A DNA stretch of 64,000 bases from Flavobacterium dankookense (GTDB lineage: Bacteria; Bacteroidota; Bacteroidia; Flavobacteriales; Flavobacteriaceae). Location of the stretch: NCBI RefSeq assembly GCF_004362665.1, contig NZ_SNXR01000011.1, positions 434,001-498,000 on the forward strand, given 5' to 3'. The notes under the pieces are model-generated. The model worked only from the letters and a program-made list of their open reading frames with translations, had not been told where the DNA came from and did not search any database. This document shows, in pieces, positions 26,711 to 35,558 of this stretch. A program made the position numbers and the translations under genes. Each line of letters opens with the position of its first letter. The stretch's first letter is position 1.

Positions 26711-26743
26711 AAAAAAAAGAGCAGTTTTTGACTGCTCTTTTTT
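26711..26743. terminator. Bidirectional terminator
   Basis: AAAAGAGCAGT/ACTGCTCTTTTT with a 5-base loop. It lies between the convergent barrel gene and the beta-propeller gene and overlaps the latter's stop by two bases. Confidence 0.9.
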
Positions 26744-27758
26744 AGTTATTTACTTTTTGATGCATCCAATTTTTTAAATCCATGAAGTTCATTTTAAATA
26801 CGGATTTTGCATGAAGTGTCTTTTCTTCATTCAATAAACGAATTCCGTCATAGACATAATAATACTTTCCGTCAATTTTCTGAATATCCAAGTGATGCAT
26901 TCCAGCGTTGAATTCTCTAGTTTTTTTATTTCCTTTTAAATAAAAATGCTTTTCTTTTGAAAAAGTATAATCACCATTCTTAAAATTAAATTTATACAAA
27001 GACAGTCCAGTTCCATAACCATTACTTGCGTTTTGAATAGGAAGCATCAATCCGTTTTTATGAATAAAAAATCGTCCGCCAGGTCGCGATTCTGAACCCA
27101 TAAGCACAGTATGTTTAGTATGCTTTTTCCATTTGCCAAAAAGAGAATCTGCCTCAAATAAATGCATAGTCAAATTTTGGTCTGTTGCAACCATAATATT
27201 CAACGTGTCCGAAAGAAAAATGGTTGGATCTTTATATTTAGTATTTTTTAAAAGTGTATCGCATTTTTCCCATTCATAAGGAAATCTTTTTGCCTTATAT
27301 AAAATCACATGATTTGCTCCTTGAGTTTCGGGTAACATATAGTAGTCATTTTTATGTTTAAAAACCTGAGGATAGGATAAATGAAATTTTTCTTTTAGTA
27401 CAGTTCCTTTAAATTCATAATCTTTTCCATTTTCTGAAACTAATATTCCAATAGAAGCAGCATGTAGTTTAACTTTTTTATGTTCAAAAAAAATATAATG
27501 GTTGTCACCTTCTTTCCAGAAAAATGGATCAGCCAGAAATTCGCTGTCTGGAATGTATTCTTGTAGTTTTTCTAAACTAAAGATTGGATTTTTTTCAACT
27601 TCCATCTTCTCAGGAAATTCATTACCAATCCCATATCCAATTGACCAAACACCAGCATTCTGTTTGAAAAATGGAATGCGATAATTCATCAGAAATAAAA
27701 TCCCAATAAAAAAAAGGATTAGAGAAACAACTATTCTTTTTGAAATGATTTTTTTCAT
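26742..27758 (-). CDS. Beta-propeller, glucosyltransferase GINT1_N/GH43-like protein
   Basis: A protein of 338 residues with an N-terminal membrane anchor (about 9-25). The remainder is a five-bladed propeller pattern: FLADPFFWKEGDNHYIFFE, LSYPQVFKHKNDYYMLPET, YKDPTIF and SRPGGRFFIHKNGLMLPIQN. This matches the N-terminal domain of inositolphosphorylceramide glycosyltransferases in my memory, but no glycosyltransferase domain follows. It is likely a periplasmic carbohydrate-active or binding protein; function is uncertain. Confidence 0.75.
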   Translation of the reverse strand: MKKIISKRIVVSLILFFIGILFLMNYRIPFFKQNAGVWSIGYGIGNEFPEKMEVEKNPIFSLEKLQEYIPDSEFLADPFFWKEGDNHYIFFEHKKVKLHAASIGILVSENGKDYEFKGTVLKEKFHLSYPQVFKHKNDYYMLPETQGANHVILYKAKRFPYEWEKCDTLLKNTKYKDPTIFLSDTLNIMVATDQNLTMHLFEADSLFGKWKKHTKHTVLMGSESRPGGRFFIHKNGLMLPIQNASNGYGTGLSLYKFNFKNGDYTFSKEKHFYLKGNKKTREFNAGMHHLDIQKIDGKYYYVYDGIRLLNEEKTLHAKSVFKMNFMDLKNWMHQKVNN

Positions 27759-27815
27759 TTTTTATGGTATACTAAAACAAATCTATTTAAAATATTTCTA
27801 TTTGATAACAAGAAG

Positions 27816-27846
27816 TTGTTTCTAAACTGAAAAGAAAGTATTTTTG
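27816..27846 (+). promoter_or_regulatory. purC: Promoter of purC
   Basis: TTG at 27816-27818, a 20-base spacer, then TATTTTTG at 27839-27846; the ATG at 27868 is 22 bases beyond the box. This fits the Bacteroidota consensus and supports the downstream ATG as the start. Confidence 0.65.
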
Positions 27847-27867
27847 CGCAACACAACACAAAATAAA

Positions 27868-28818
27868 ATGAATACAATAACTACAACCAATTTCAATTTT
27901 CCAAATCAAAAATCAGTTTATAGAGGCAAAGTTCGTGAAGTTTATAACATTAATGATGAACTATTAGTTATGATAGCTACCGATAGATTGTCAGCTTTTG
28001 ACTTTGTAATGCCAAAAGGAATTCCATACAAAGGACAAATTCTTAATCAAATTGCAACAAAATTTATGCAATTAACAGAAGACATTGTGCCAAATTGGCT
28101 AATTGCTACACCAGATGCTAACGTCGCTATTGGACATCTATGCGAACCTTTTAAAGTAGAAATGGTCATTCGAGGTTATCTTTCTGGTCATGCAGCACGA
28201 GAATACGCTTCTGGAAAAAGAATTATCTGTGGTGTAACAATGGTAGAAGGTTTGAAAGAAAATGACAAGTTTCCCATTCCAATCATTACACCAACAACCA
28301 AGGCAGATAATGGTTCACATGACGAAGATATTTCACGCGAAGCTATTTTGTCAAATGGAATTGTTTCTGAAGAGGATTATTTAGTTTTAGAAAAATATAC
28401 AAGAGCTTTATATCAAAGAGGAACAGAGATTGCAGCTTCTCGTGGTTTAATTTTAGTAGATACAAAGTATGAATTTGGTAAAACGAAAGAGGGTAAAATT
28501 GTTTTAATTGATGAAATTCATACACCCGATTCGTCGCGCTATTTTTATTTAGAAGGCTATCAAGAAAGACAAGATAGAGGAGAAGAACAAAAGCAATTGT
28601 CCAAAGAATTTGTTCGTCGATGGTTAATTGAAAATGGTTTTCAAGGAAAAGAAGGTCAACAAATTCCGGATATGAATGAAGAATACATCCATTCGGTTTC
28701 GGAACGATATATTGAATTGTATGAAAATATTTTAGGCGAACAATTTGTGAAAGCAGATATTTCAAATATTCATCAAAGAATTGAGCAAAATGTCATGAAT
28801 TTTTTAAAGAAGTATTAA
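27868..28818 (+). CDS. purC: Phosphoribosylaminoimidazole-succinocarboxamide synthase
   Basis: A protein of 316 residues from ATG 27868. It joins CAIR and aspartate with ATP to form SAICAR in purine synthesis. Motifs [43 protein letters not shown], and [26 protein letters not shown] (KFEFG and DE-HTPDSSR) are diagnostic. A longer upstream reading from TTG 27844 overlaps the -7 promoter box, so I reject it. The gene stands alone, not in a pur operon. Confidence 0.95.
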   Translation: MNTITTTNFNFPNQKSVYRGKVREVYNINDELLVMIATDRLSAFDFVMPKGIPYKGQILNQIATKFMQLTEDIVPNWLIATPDANVAIGHLCEPFKVEMVIRGYLSGHAAREYASGKRIICGVTMVEGLKENDKFPIPIITPTTKADNGSHDEDISREAILSNGIVSEEDYLVLEKYTRALYQRGTEIAASRGLILVDTKYEFGKTKEGKIVLIDEIHTPDSSRYFYLEGYQERQDRGEEQKQLSKEFVRRWLIENGFQGKEGQQIPDMNEEYIHSVSERYIELYENILGEQFVKADISNIHQRIEQNVMNFLKKY

Positions 28819-28832
28819 AAAAATAAAAATAC

Positions 28833-28861
28833 AAAAGCCTCGTAAATCGGGGCTTTTTTTA
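28833..28861 (+). terminator. Terminator of purC
   Basis: AAAAGCCTCG/CGGGGCTTTTTTT with one G-T pair and a 5-base loop, followed by a T run. Confidence 0.85.
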
Positions 28862-28968
28862 TTTCAAATGTTAAATTAATGTTATAGTTATCTTTTTGAT
28901 GTAACGATGATTAACTGTTGTCGTCTATTCTAGTATTAATCAAAAAGTTTAATCAAAATTTAATCATC

Positions 28969-29343
28969 ATGAAAAAAACAATCATTTATTTAGGACTGGC
29001 TTTAGTGTCAATTGCAAATGTAACTTTTGCATCAACTGCAGAAAATTTCAGTAATCAAAAAGAATTAGTTTACAACACAAACACACCACTTTGCAATGCA
29101 ATTGCAAAAGGTGATATGGAAACGGTTAAAAAGTTTATTGAATATGGTGCTGATGTTAATGAAACTCAAAACGGAATGACACCATTGATGACTGCAGCTC
29201 GTTACAACAGAGTTGATATCTTAAAAATTTTAGTTGAAAAAGGAGCAAAAATTAATGCAAAAGATGAAAGGGGAAATACAGCATTAAAATATGCTACTTT
29301 ATCAAACGCGAAAGAAGCTGTAGCATTTTTAAAGCAAGTTTAA
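28969..29343 (+). CDS. Secreted ankyrin-repeat protein
   Basis: A protein of 124 residues from ATG 28969. Signal peptide 1-22 (ending VTFAS). Two full ankyrin repeats follow: MTPLMTAARYNRVDILKILVEKGAKIN and RGNTALKYATLSNAKEAVAFLKQ, preceded by a partial one (NAIAKGDMETVKKFIEYGADVN). An upstream in-frame extension to 28918 has no signal character. It is periplasmic, probably binding a protein partner; none is identified. Confidence 0.88.
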   Translation: MKKTIIYLGLALVSIANVTFASTAENFSNQKELVYNTNTPLCNAIAKGDMETVKKFIEYGADVNETQNGMTPLMTAARYNRVDILKILVEKGAKINAKDERGNTALKYATLSNAKEAVAFLKQV

Positions 29344-29351
29344 GCTAAGTT

Positions 29352-29391
29352 TAAAAAAATCCCGTATCGTTTGAAATGATACGGGATTTTT
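29352..29391. terminator. Bidirectional terminator
   Basis: AAAATCCCGTATC pairs with GATACGGGATTTTT around a 9-base loop. It separates the convergent ankyrin and transketolase genes. Confidence 0.9.
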
Positions 29392-29411
29392 GATTCTTCT
29401 TATAATTTATA

Positions 29412-30365
29412 TTATTTTCTCTTCAAAACTTTTTCAACAGCTTCTACAATCGCTTGATTGTTTAGCTTGTATTTTTCCATTAATTGGTCTGGTGTTCCGC
29501 TTTCGCCAAAACTATCATTAACCGCTACAAATTCTTGTGGAACTAATTGATTTTGTACCAGAGTTCTCGAAACGCTTTCGCCTAAACCACCTATAATATT
29601 GTGTTCTTCGGCAGTAACTACGCAACCAGTCTTTTTTACCGATTTTAAAATAGCTTCTTCGTCAAGTGGTTTAATAGTATGAATATTAATAACTTCTGCA
29701 GAAATGCCTTTCGCTTCAAGAGCTTCAGCAGCAATAAGCGCTTCCCAAACTAAATGTCCAGTGGCAATAATCGTTACATCAGTTCCTTCGTTGAGCATAA
29801 TTGCTTTTCCAATTACAAAAGGTTCGTCAGCAGGAGTGAAGTTTGGCACAACTGGACGACCAAAACGTAAATATGCTGGACCATGATGTTCTGCCAATGC
29901 AATCGTTGCGGCTTTGGTTTGGTTATAATCACAAGTGTTGATTACTGTCATTCCAGGCAACATTTTCATCAAACCGATGTCTTCCAAAATTTGGTGTGTT
30001 GCACCATCTTCTCCAAGTGTCAAACCAGCATGCGAAGCACAAATCTTCACGTTTTTATCAGAATAAGCAACCGATTGACGGATTTGATCATAAACTCTTC
30101 CAGTAGAAAAATTGGCAAACGTACCTGTAAAAGGAATTTTTCCACCTATGGTTAATCCAGCAGCAATTCCAATCATATTAGCTTCTGCAATTCCAATTTG
30201 GAAAAAACGCTCTGGATGATTTTTCTTGAAATCGTCAAATTTCAATGAACCAATTAAATCCGCACAAAGTGCTACGACGTTTTCATTTTTTTGTCCCAAT
30301 TCGGTCATTCCTGCACCAAATCCTGAACGTGTATCTTTACTTCCTGTATTTTCGTATTTTTTCAT
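29412..30365 (-). CDS. Transketolase, C-terminal subunit
   Basis: A protein of 317 residues covering the pyrimidine-binding and C-terminal domains: [55 protein letters not shown]. With the N-terminal subunit at 31697 it makes a functional TPP-dependent transketolase (pentose phosphate pathway, E4P/X5P supply). In split transketolases the two genes are normally adjacent; here a duplicated gene pair separates them. The start overlaps the preceding stop by one base. Confidence 0.92.
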   Translation of the reverse strand: MKKYENTGSKDTRSGFGAGMTELGQKNENVVALCADLIGSLKFDDFKKNHPERFFQIGIAEANMIGIAAGLTIGGKIPFTGTFANFSTGRVYDQIRQSVAYSDKNVKICASHAGLTLGEDGATHQILEDIGLMKMLPGMTVINTCDYNQTKAATIALAEHHGPAYLRFGRPVVPNFTPADEPFVIGKAIMLNEGTDVTIIATGHLVWEALIAAEALEAKGISAEVINIHTIKPLDEEAILKSVKKTGCVVTAEEHNIIGGLGESVSRTLVQNQLVPQEFVAVNDSFGESGTPDQLMEKYKLNNQAIVEAVEKVLKRK

Positions 30366-31006
30366 TAGTTGTATTGTTTTATTTTTATGTTGTCAACGGT
30401 TAGTATTGTGTTTATTTTTTCTTTTCGCACTAAAGTATGTGTAGTTTTAAATCCATAACGATTTTTAATTTTAATGCTTGTTGGAATCCCTCGAATTTCT
30501 GGAAATATATTATTTAGATTAATTCCATGGACTAAAGGAAAAATAATATTTTTATTAGCAATTAATTCTGAGTTATCTATAATTATTTCTATTTTAGAAT
30601 CAACTTTTTTTTTCTTTTCGTTACGATAAATTAAAATTGTGACTTCTGTTTTTGTACTGTCTATCTCTTTTTTTGTGACATTATAAAAAGGGTTAGTTCT
30701 GTAATGATTAGATTCTTCTTCCCATTTTCTGCTACAGCGATAATTGAATTTTATAGAATTATCGATATTTATAACTTCATGCTCGTGAATGAGTTTTTTT
30801 TTAGTATCGGTAATTCCACCATAAATTTCGCCAGATCTATCAAAAACCCATAGTTCATAGCTTTCATCATTAGAGTTATAAAAGTACATATGATATCGAT
30901 TATCATCTTTACTGTCTTTATACTCTAAAAAGCCATCAAAATGATATTCTTGACAAAAAAGATTTTGACAAAATAAAATTATAATTAATTGAAAAATTCG
31001 TTTCAT
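30365..31006 (-). CDS. Secreted protein of unknown family, paralog 2
   Basis: A protein of 213 residues from ATG 31006. Signal peptide ending NLFCQ, then [26 protein letters not shown]. It is clearly related to the next gene: shared blocks [55 protein letters not shown] and [11 protein letters not shown] start 26 codons further upstream lies inside the neighbour. I do not recognise the family. It overlaps the transketolase start by one base. Confidence 0.8.
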   Translation of the reverse strand: MKRIFQLIIILFCQNLFCQEYHFDGFLEYKDSKDDNRYHMYFYNSNDESYELWVFDRSGEIYGGITDTKKKLIHEHEVINIDNSIKFNYRCSRKWEEESNHYRTNPFYNVTKKEIDSTKTEVTILIYRNEKKKKVDSKIEIIIDNSELIANKNIIFPLVHGINLNNIFPEIRGIPTSIKIKNRYGFKTTHTLVRKEKINTILTVDNIKIKQYN

Positions 31007-31635
31007 TAAAAGTTTTTTATTTTTACGTTGTCTACTGTTAGTATTGTATTTGTTTTTTCTTTTTTTATTAATGTGTAATAACATTTTAGTCCAGTAGGAA
31101 AGTCAACTTTAATAGAAATTGGAATTCCTGGTGTTATTTTAGAATTGACATCATTAACTATTCCGTCAGTAAAAGAAAAAAGAATATTTTCATTGGCAAT
31201 TAATTCTGAGTTATCAATAATAAGTTCAATTTTACTAGAGCTTTTTTTCTTCTTTTTATCATTATAAACTAGAATTATAACTTCAGTTTTTGAACTGTCG
31301 ATTTTTTTTTCTGTAATGTCATAAAAGTATTTTCTACTATTCTTTTTCAGTTTCAATTTTCTACTAAAAAGATAATTGAATTTTATTGAATTTACTTTGT
31401 TTGTTACTCCATACTCGTGGAGGATTTTATTTTCGGTGTCTCTAATTCCACCGTAAATAGTTTCAAATTTTTTGTAAACGTTTAAATAATATACTTTATT
31501 ATTAGAATTGTAGAAGTATAAACTATTATTACCACTTATAGAATTTTTGTATTCTAAAAAGCCATCAAAATGATATTCTTGACAAAAAAGACTTTTACAA
31601 AAAAAGAATAAAATAAAAAGCGCAAATTTTTTCAT
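31006..31635 (-). CDS. Secreted protein of unknown family, paralog 1
   Basis: A protein of 209 residues. Signal peptide ending KSLFCQ, mature start [13 protein letters not shown]. It is a tandem duplicate of the downstream gene (same order of motifs; [49 protein letters not shown]). Stop and next start overlap by one base (TAATG), so the pair is coupled. The middle is Lys-rich and the family unknown to me. Confidence 0.8.
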   Translation of the reverse strand: MKKFALFILFFFCKSLFCQEYHFDGFLEYKNSISGNNSLYFYNSNNKVYYLNVYKKFETIYGGIRDTENKILHEYGVTNKVNSIKFNYLFSRKLKLKKNSRKYFYDITEKKIDSSKTEVIILVYNDKKKKKSSSKIELIIDNSELIANENILFSFTDGIVNDVNSKITPGIPISIKVDFPTGLKCYYTLIKKEKTNTILTVDNVKIKNF

Positions 31636-31696
31636 AGAATTAAATTGAAAACTTCTTCATCAAAAAGTCTTAACACTTAATACTTCGAACTTAATA

Positions 31697-32542
31697 CTAA
31701 TAATCTCCCAAAGTTTCAGCGTTTTGAGCCAAACCTGTTGCTAATTGATCATCATTTGGTGCTTTTCCGTGCCAAGCATGCGTATGCATCATAAAATCAA
31801 CGCCGTTACCCATAACCGTGTGCAACAAAATACAAACTGGTTTTCCTTTACCTGTTCTACTTTTAGCATCTTCCAATCCAGCAATGATAGCGTCAATATT
31901 GTTTCCTTCTTTGATTTCTAAAACATCCCAATCGAATGCCTCAAACTTAGCTTTCAAATTTCCTAAAGATAAAACATCATGAGTTGAACCATCAATTTGC
32001 TGACCGTTGAAGTCAACAGTAGCAATCAAATTATCCACTTTTTTAGCAGAAGCATACATAATCGCTTCCCAGTTTTGACCTTCTTGCAATTCGCCATCAC
32101 CTAGCAAAGCATAAACTAAATGGTTGTCTTTGTTTAGTTTTTTAGCTTGTGCAGCTCCAATCGATACGGATAATCCTTGTCCTAATGAACCCGAAGCCAT
32201 TCTAATTCCTGGTAAACCTTCGTGTGTAGTTGGATGTCCTTGCAATCTTGAATTTAGTTTTCTAAAAGTTGCCAATTCCGATACTTGAAAATAACCGCTT
32301 CTTGCTAAAACGCTATAGAAAACAGGCGAAATATGACCGTTTGATAAGAAAAATAAATCTTCTCCAATACCGTTCATATCAAAACCAGCATTGCGTTTCA
32401 TTTGATGTTGATAAAGCACAGTGAAAAACTCTGCACAGCCAAGCGAACCACCAGGATGACCAGAATTTACGGCATGAACCATTCGAAGAATGTCTCTTCT
32501 AACTTGTTTTGTAAAATCTTGTAAATGTTGTGTGTTAGACAT
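31697..32542 (-). CDS. Transketolase, N-terminal (TPP-binding) subunit
   Basis: A protein of 281 residues: HAVNSGHPGGSLGCAEFFTVLY, MASGSLGQGLSVSIGAA, ALLGDGELQEGQNWEAIMYA and DFNGQQIDG, covering TPP pyrophosphate binding. It pairs with the C-terminal subunit at 29412. A well-formed promoter lies just upstream, beyond which sits the 21-bp repeat array. It is the first gene of the minus-strand unit that also holds the paralog pair. Confidence 0.93.
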   Translation of the reverse strand: MSNTQHLQDFTKQVRRDILRMVHAVNSGHPGGSLGCAEFFTVLYQHQMKRNAGFDMNGIGEDLFFLSNGHISPVFYSVLARSGYFQVSELATFRKLNSRLQGHPTTHEGLPGIRMASGSLGQGLSVSIGAAQAKKLNKDNHLVYALLGDGELQEGQNWEAIMYASAKKVDNLIATVDFNGQQIDGSTHDVLSLGNLKAKFEAFDWDVLEIKEGNNIDAIIAGLEDAKSRTGKGKPVCILLHTVMGNGVDFMMHTHAWHGKAPNDDQLATGLAQNAETLGDY

Positions 32543-32568
32543 TTTATGTAGTTAAAAATTTAATGTCG

Positions 32569-32599
32569 CAAAAGTAATTCTATTTTTCCTAAAGGCAAA
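32569..32599 (-). promoter_or_regulatory. Promoter of the transketolase unit
   Basis: On the minus strand TTTG (32599-32596), a 19-base spacer, then TACTTTTG (32576-32569): a near-perfect Bacteroidota promoter. The ATG follows 27 bases after the box. The repeat array begins 61 bases further upstream. Confidence 0.7.
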
Positions 32600-32660
32600 A
32601 GTTTTGTAAATTACTTATCAAACAGTTGTTAATAAATAGTTTAACATCAAATAATGTATT

Positions 32661-32975
32661 TAGCAGAAGATTTTATGCCTTTAGCAATTCATTTTTACTC
32701 TTTAGCAGAACATTTTATACCTCTAGCAACTCATTTTTACCCTTTTGCTTAATATTTTATGTTTTTAGCAATTCATTTATAGCCTTTAGCAGAACATTTA
32801 ATGTTTTTAGTAATTCATTTATAACCTTTCGCAGAACATTTTGTGCATTTGGTAATTCATTTTCGCATGTTAGCATAATGTTCACACTCGTTAGCAATAT
32901 ATTTTTTAGTTAAGTAAGTTTATTCTTTTATTTTGGCAGAACGTTTTATTTAATTAGCAATATATTTTCCGCCGT
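32661..32975. repeat. 21-bp tandem repeat array, about 15 units
   Basis: Units start at 32661 and every 21 bp after that through 32955, with no indel. Type A is near TAGCAGAACATTTTATGCCT and type B near TAGCAATTCATTTATAGCCT; they alternate A-B for about twelve units, giving a 42-bp higher unit, with one extra degenerate unit near 32913. A plus-strand frame stays open across the first part (21 is a multiple of 3), but the array continues in register beyond that frame's stop, so I do not call a gene. It fills most of the gene-free 32543-33080. Confidence 0.9.
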
Positions 32976-33080
32976 TATGGGTTAACTTTTCTTATTAGTA
33001 GAACTAACTTTATCGTATCAAATATTTATTAAATTTGAAACTCAAAATATTTTAATTAAGGATTTAATAATATGATAATC

Positions 33081-35426
33081 TTAATTTTTTAATAACTTAA
33101 TGGTTTTAGTCATATCATTACTTTTTATTTTTACAATATAAATTCCTGGACGTAAATACAAGATATCAATATTTTTAAAATTTGTTTGTTCCGTTTTTAA
33201 TTTTTTTCCGGTGATTTCATAGATTTCCAGTGATTGTATTTCATCATTTCCTTCAATTGAAAATGTGTTTTTAGCTGGATTTGGTGATAGTATCCATTTA
33301 GTTTTTTCATTAAATGATGGGTAATCGTTTACACTTAATGCATTTGTTTCTCCAAAAAACTTTGTATAGATGAAGGGGCTATTATTTTCTCTCGCACTAT
33401 AGGAAACGATTGGTGTATTGTTTTCCAAAAAATCGATTTTTCCTAGAAAAATAGAAGCAGGTGAAAAATTCGGTTCACCAACAAATTCCCAATCGGTTCC
33501 GTTGAATCGTTTTACTTTTGCTTCCCTTCTGAAATTATTCTGCAATTCATTATATATTACATACAAAACATTATTATGGTCTACTGCCATCTCAAATTGG
33601 TCAGTTTTACCATTATTGAATAATTCTGGTCCAACAGATTCCCATAAACCATTGTTTAACTTTTTGATGTGAACTTTAAGTGCTGCATCTGTGTAACCTA
33701 GATAAATAGTGTTCGAAGCATCTATTACTATTCTTGGATTAGCTGTGTATGAAGTGAGGTTCTCTTGGTCAACATATTCCCAAACATTGCCATTAATTGT
33801 TTTTACAGCTATACTGCCATTGTTTGAAGAATCCTGATAAGCTATATAAGGAAGATTGTTTGTATCTATAGCCAATCGAGCTGGTTGGTCACCCGTGTAG
33901 GCACTGCCACCGACATATACCCAATTAGTGCCGTCAAACTTTTGTACTCTGCCCGACATATACAGTACATAAGGCTCATTAGTATTACTTAATTTAAAAT
34001 CAAAGAAAGCACCCGCCGAAAGAGAAAAGTTTACTGGTCCAACAGCTTCCCAACCCGCAGTAGTCAGTTTTTTAACAGTCAATTTTGTGTCACTTTCAGT
34101 GGACGAAAGTTTATTGTTATAGGCAATGTATATGTTACCGTCTGTACCAGATTTAACCATTACATTTTGTATTTCATTTTCAGAAATTTGAAGTGCACCT
34201 ATATTTGTCCAATTATCGTTGACAAACATTTTCACTGTAGCTTTGCCATTGGTATTAAACCCTTTGTAGGCTAATAGTGGAATTCCATTGCATATTGAAA
34301 AATCATATGCATAATTTCCTGATAATGAGATAGAACTCGAACCGCCAAGTAGCGTTGATTGTACATCAGTAATTTTGTTTACGTCAGGTGAGAGGAAATG
34401 AGTAGAATTTACATGGTAAGAACTATCTCCTGAAACAGTAAAAATACGGTTGGCTTGATAACTGTTGCTTAAAACATTTTGCCATGCTCCATCAATTAAT
34501 TTTGCAATATAAAATGTTGGATTACTAAAATAGTTTTGAATATAACCTACATGTAAAATGTTTGAATTGTTAAAATAAAATTTTGTTAATTGACCAACGC
34601 TGAAAGGATAGCCGCATGCTAAGCATGGCAAAGTTAAATTTTCCCAAGTTGATTGATTGAATTTTTTAATAGATAATCCAACTATTAAATGAGGTGAATT
34701 GAGGTTATCAAAAACCAGTGAACTGCCATTTTCTGAAAACCCTGTTATTCCTACTTCTTCCCACGCTGAGCCGTTGAACTTCTTTACGAAGCAATTAGCA
34801 GTAGTACCAACCTGATAATTGGTAAGTACATAAGGAACATTATTGTTATCGAGTTCAAGGGAAATTGAGGTATAGGGAATGAATTCGGTAGTTTGTGAAA
34901 TTAAATTCCAATTGTTGCCATCGAACTTTTTTAACTTTATAGTGTTGCCTTCTTGAAATAGAATCTGGGGTAAATTATCGGTACCTATATTGATATTCAA
35001 AAATGATGAGGTTACCGTAGCTATTCCTAAGCCAACATCTATCCAATTACCATTTTCATACTTCTTAACTATTGGTAGATTGTTTGTTATATTATTATTA
35101 AATATCACATATGGTACTTCGTTGTTGTCTACTGCAACATCGATTTGTGGTATGCTTGAAAACAAAAAAGGGAAATCTAAATGTTCCCATTGACTTCCAT
35201 TAAATTTCCCTATAGAAAAGCGATAATTAGTGCTTAGATAATCAGCACTTTCAATATTGGACAAGAAAACATGGTCATTTTTAATAATTATTGGATTTCT
35301 TCCAACTAAAGTTGCGGTACCACAAGTCGCTCTGTTAAAGTCATCATCTCCTAGTGGTCGCCAAGTTTCTTGACCAAGACATATCGATTGAACCAATAAA
35401 AAAAGTATTATAATTTTTGATTTCAT
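33081..35426 (-). CDS. T9SS-secreted beta-propeller-like repeat protein
   Basis: A protein of 781 residues: signal peptide (ending CLGQE), then about a dozen repeats of roughly 45-50 residues that resemble NNxPYVxYxD...VKKFNGxxWExVG. The C-terminal T9SS type A sorting domain is clear (WILSPNPAKNTFSIEG, YEITGKKLKTEQ, LRPGIYIVKI, TIKLLKN). It is likely secreted and surface-attached or released. Target binding is unknown. Confidence 0.88.
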   Translation of the reverse strand: MKSKIIILFLLVQSICLGQETWRPLGDDDFNRATCGTATLVGRNPIIIKNDHVFLSNIESADYLSTNYRFSIGKFNGSQWEHLDFPFLFSSIPQIDVAVDNNEVPYVIFNNNITNNLPIVKKYENGNWIDVGLGIATVTSSFLNINIGTDNLPQILFQEGNTIKLKKFDGNNWNLISQTTEFIPYTSISLELDNNNVPYVLTNYQVGTTANCFVKKFNGSAWEEVGITGFSENGSSLVFDNLNSPHLIVGLSIKKFNQSTWENLTLPCLACGYPFSVGQLTKFYFNNSNILHVGYIQNYFSNPTFYIAKLIDGAWQNVLSNSYQANRIFTVSGDSSYHVNSTHFLSPDVNKITDVQSTLLGGSSSISLSGNYAYDFSICNGIPLLAYKGFNTNGKATVKMFVNDNWTNIGALQISENEIQNVMVKSGTDGNIYIAYNNKLSSTESDTKLTVKKLTTAGWEAVGPVNFSLSAGAFFDFKLSNTNEPYVLYMSGRVQKFDGTNWVYVGGSAYTGDQPARLAIDTNNLPYIAYQDSSNNGSIAVKTINGNVWEYVDQENLTSYTANPRIVIDASNTIYLGYTDAALKVHIKKLNNGLWESVGPELFNNGKTDQFEMAVDHNNVLYVIYNELQNNFRREAKVKRFNGTDWEFVGEPNFSPASIFLGKIDFLENNTPIVSYSARENNSPFIYTKFFGETNALSVNDYPSFNEKTKWILSPNPAKNTFSIEGNDEIQSLEIYEITGKKLKTEQTNFKNIDILYLRPGIYIVKIKSNDMTKTIKLLKN

Positions 35427-35531
35427 AAACTAGAAATTATTTTACTCAAATATATATATATATTTAATTAAATTTCTAAATTTAAGTTGTTATTTAATTC
35501 CTAATTCACAATCCATAACTCATAATTCTTT

Positions 35532-35539
35532 TATCTTTG
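35532..35539 (+). promoter_or_regulatory. -7 element of tgt
   Basis: TATCTTTG matches TAnnTTTG, 19 bases before the tgt ATG. No convincing -33. Confidence 0.5.
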
Positions 35540-35558
35540 CCCTCAGTAAAAAGATAAT

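Noticed and set aside
32661..32912. Tiny minus-strand ORFs ATG-NNN-TGC-TAA in most 21-bp units, as a leader of minicistrons
   Set aside because: They follow from one conserved core copied many times, some units lack them, and the tkt promoter lies downstream of the array so they would not be in its mRNA.
32626..32913. A 95-codon plus-strand ORF with a 14-residue repeat (FSRTF..FSNSF) across the 21-bp array
   Set aside because: An array with unit length divisible by three keeps a frame open by itself. The array continues in the same register past the ORF stop, there is no promoter or start context, and the peptide is a run of Phe/Ser. I treat it as non-coding.
32661..32975. CRISPR array
   Set aside because: Units are 21 bp and contiguous without spacers, and no cas genes are present.
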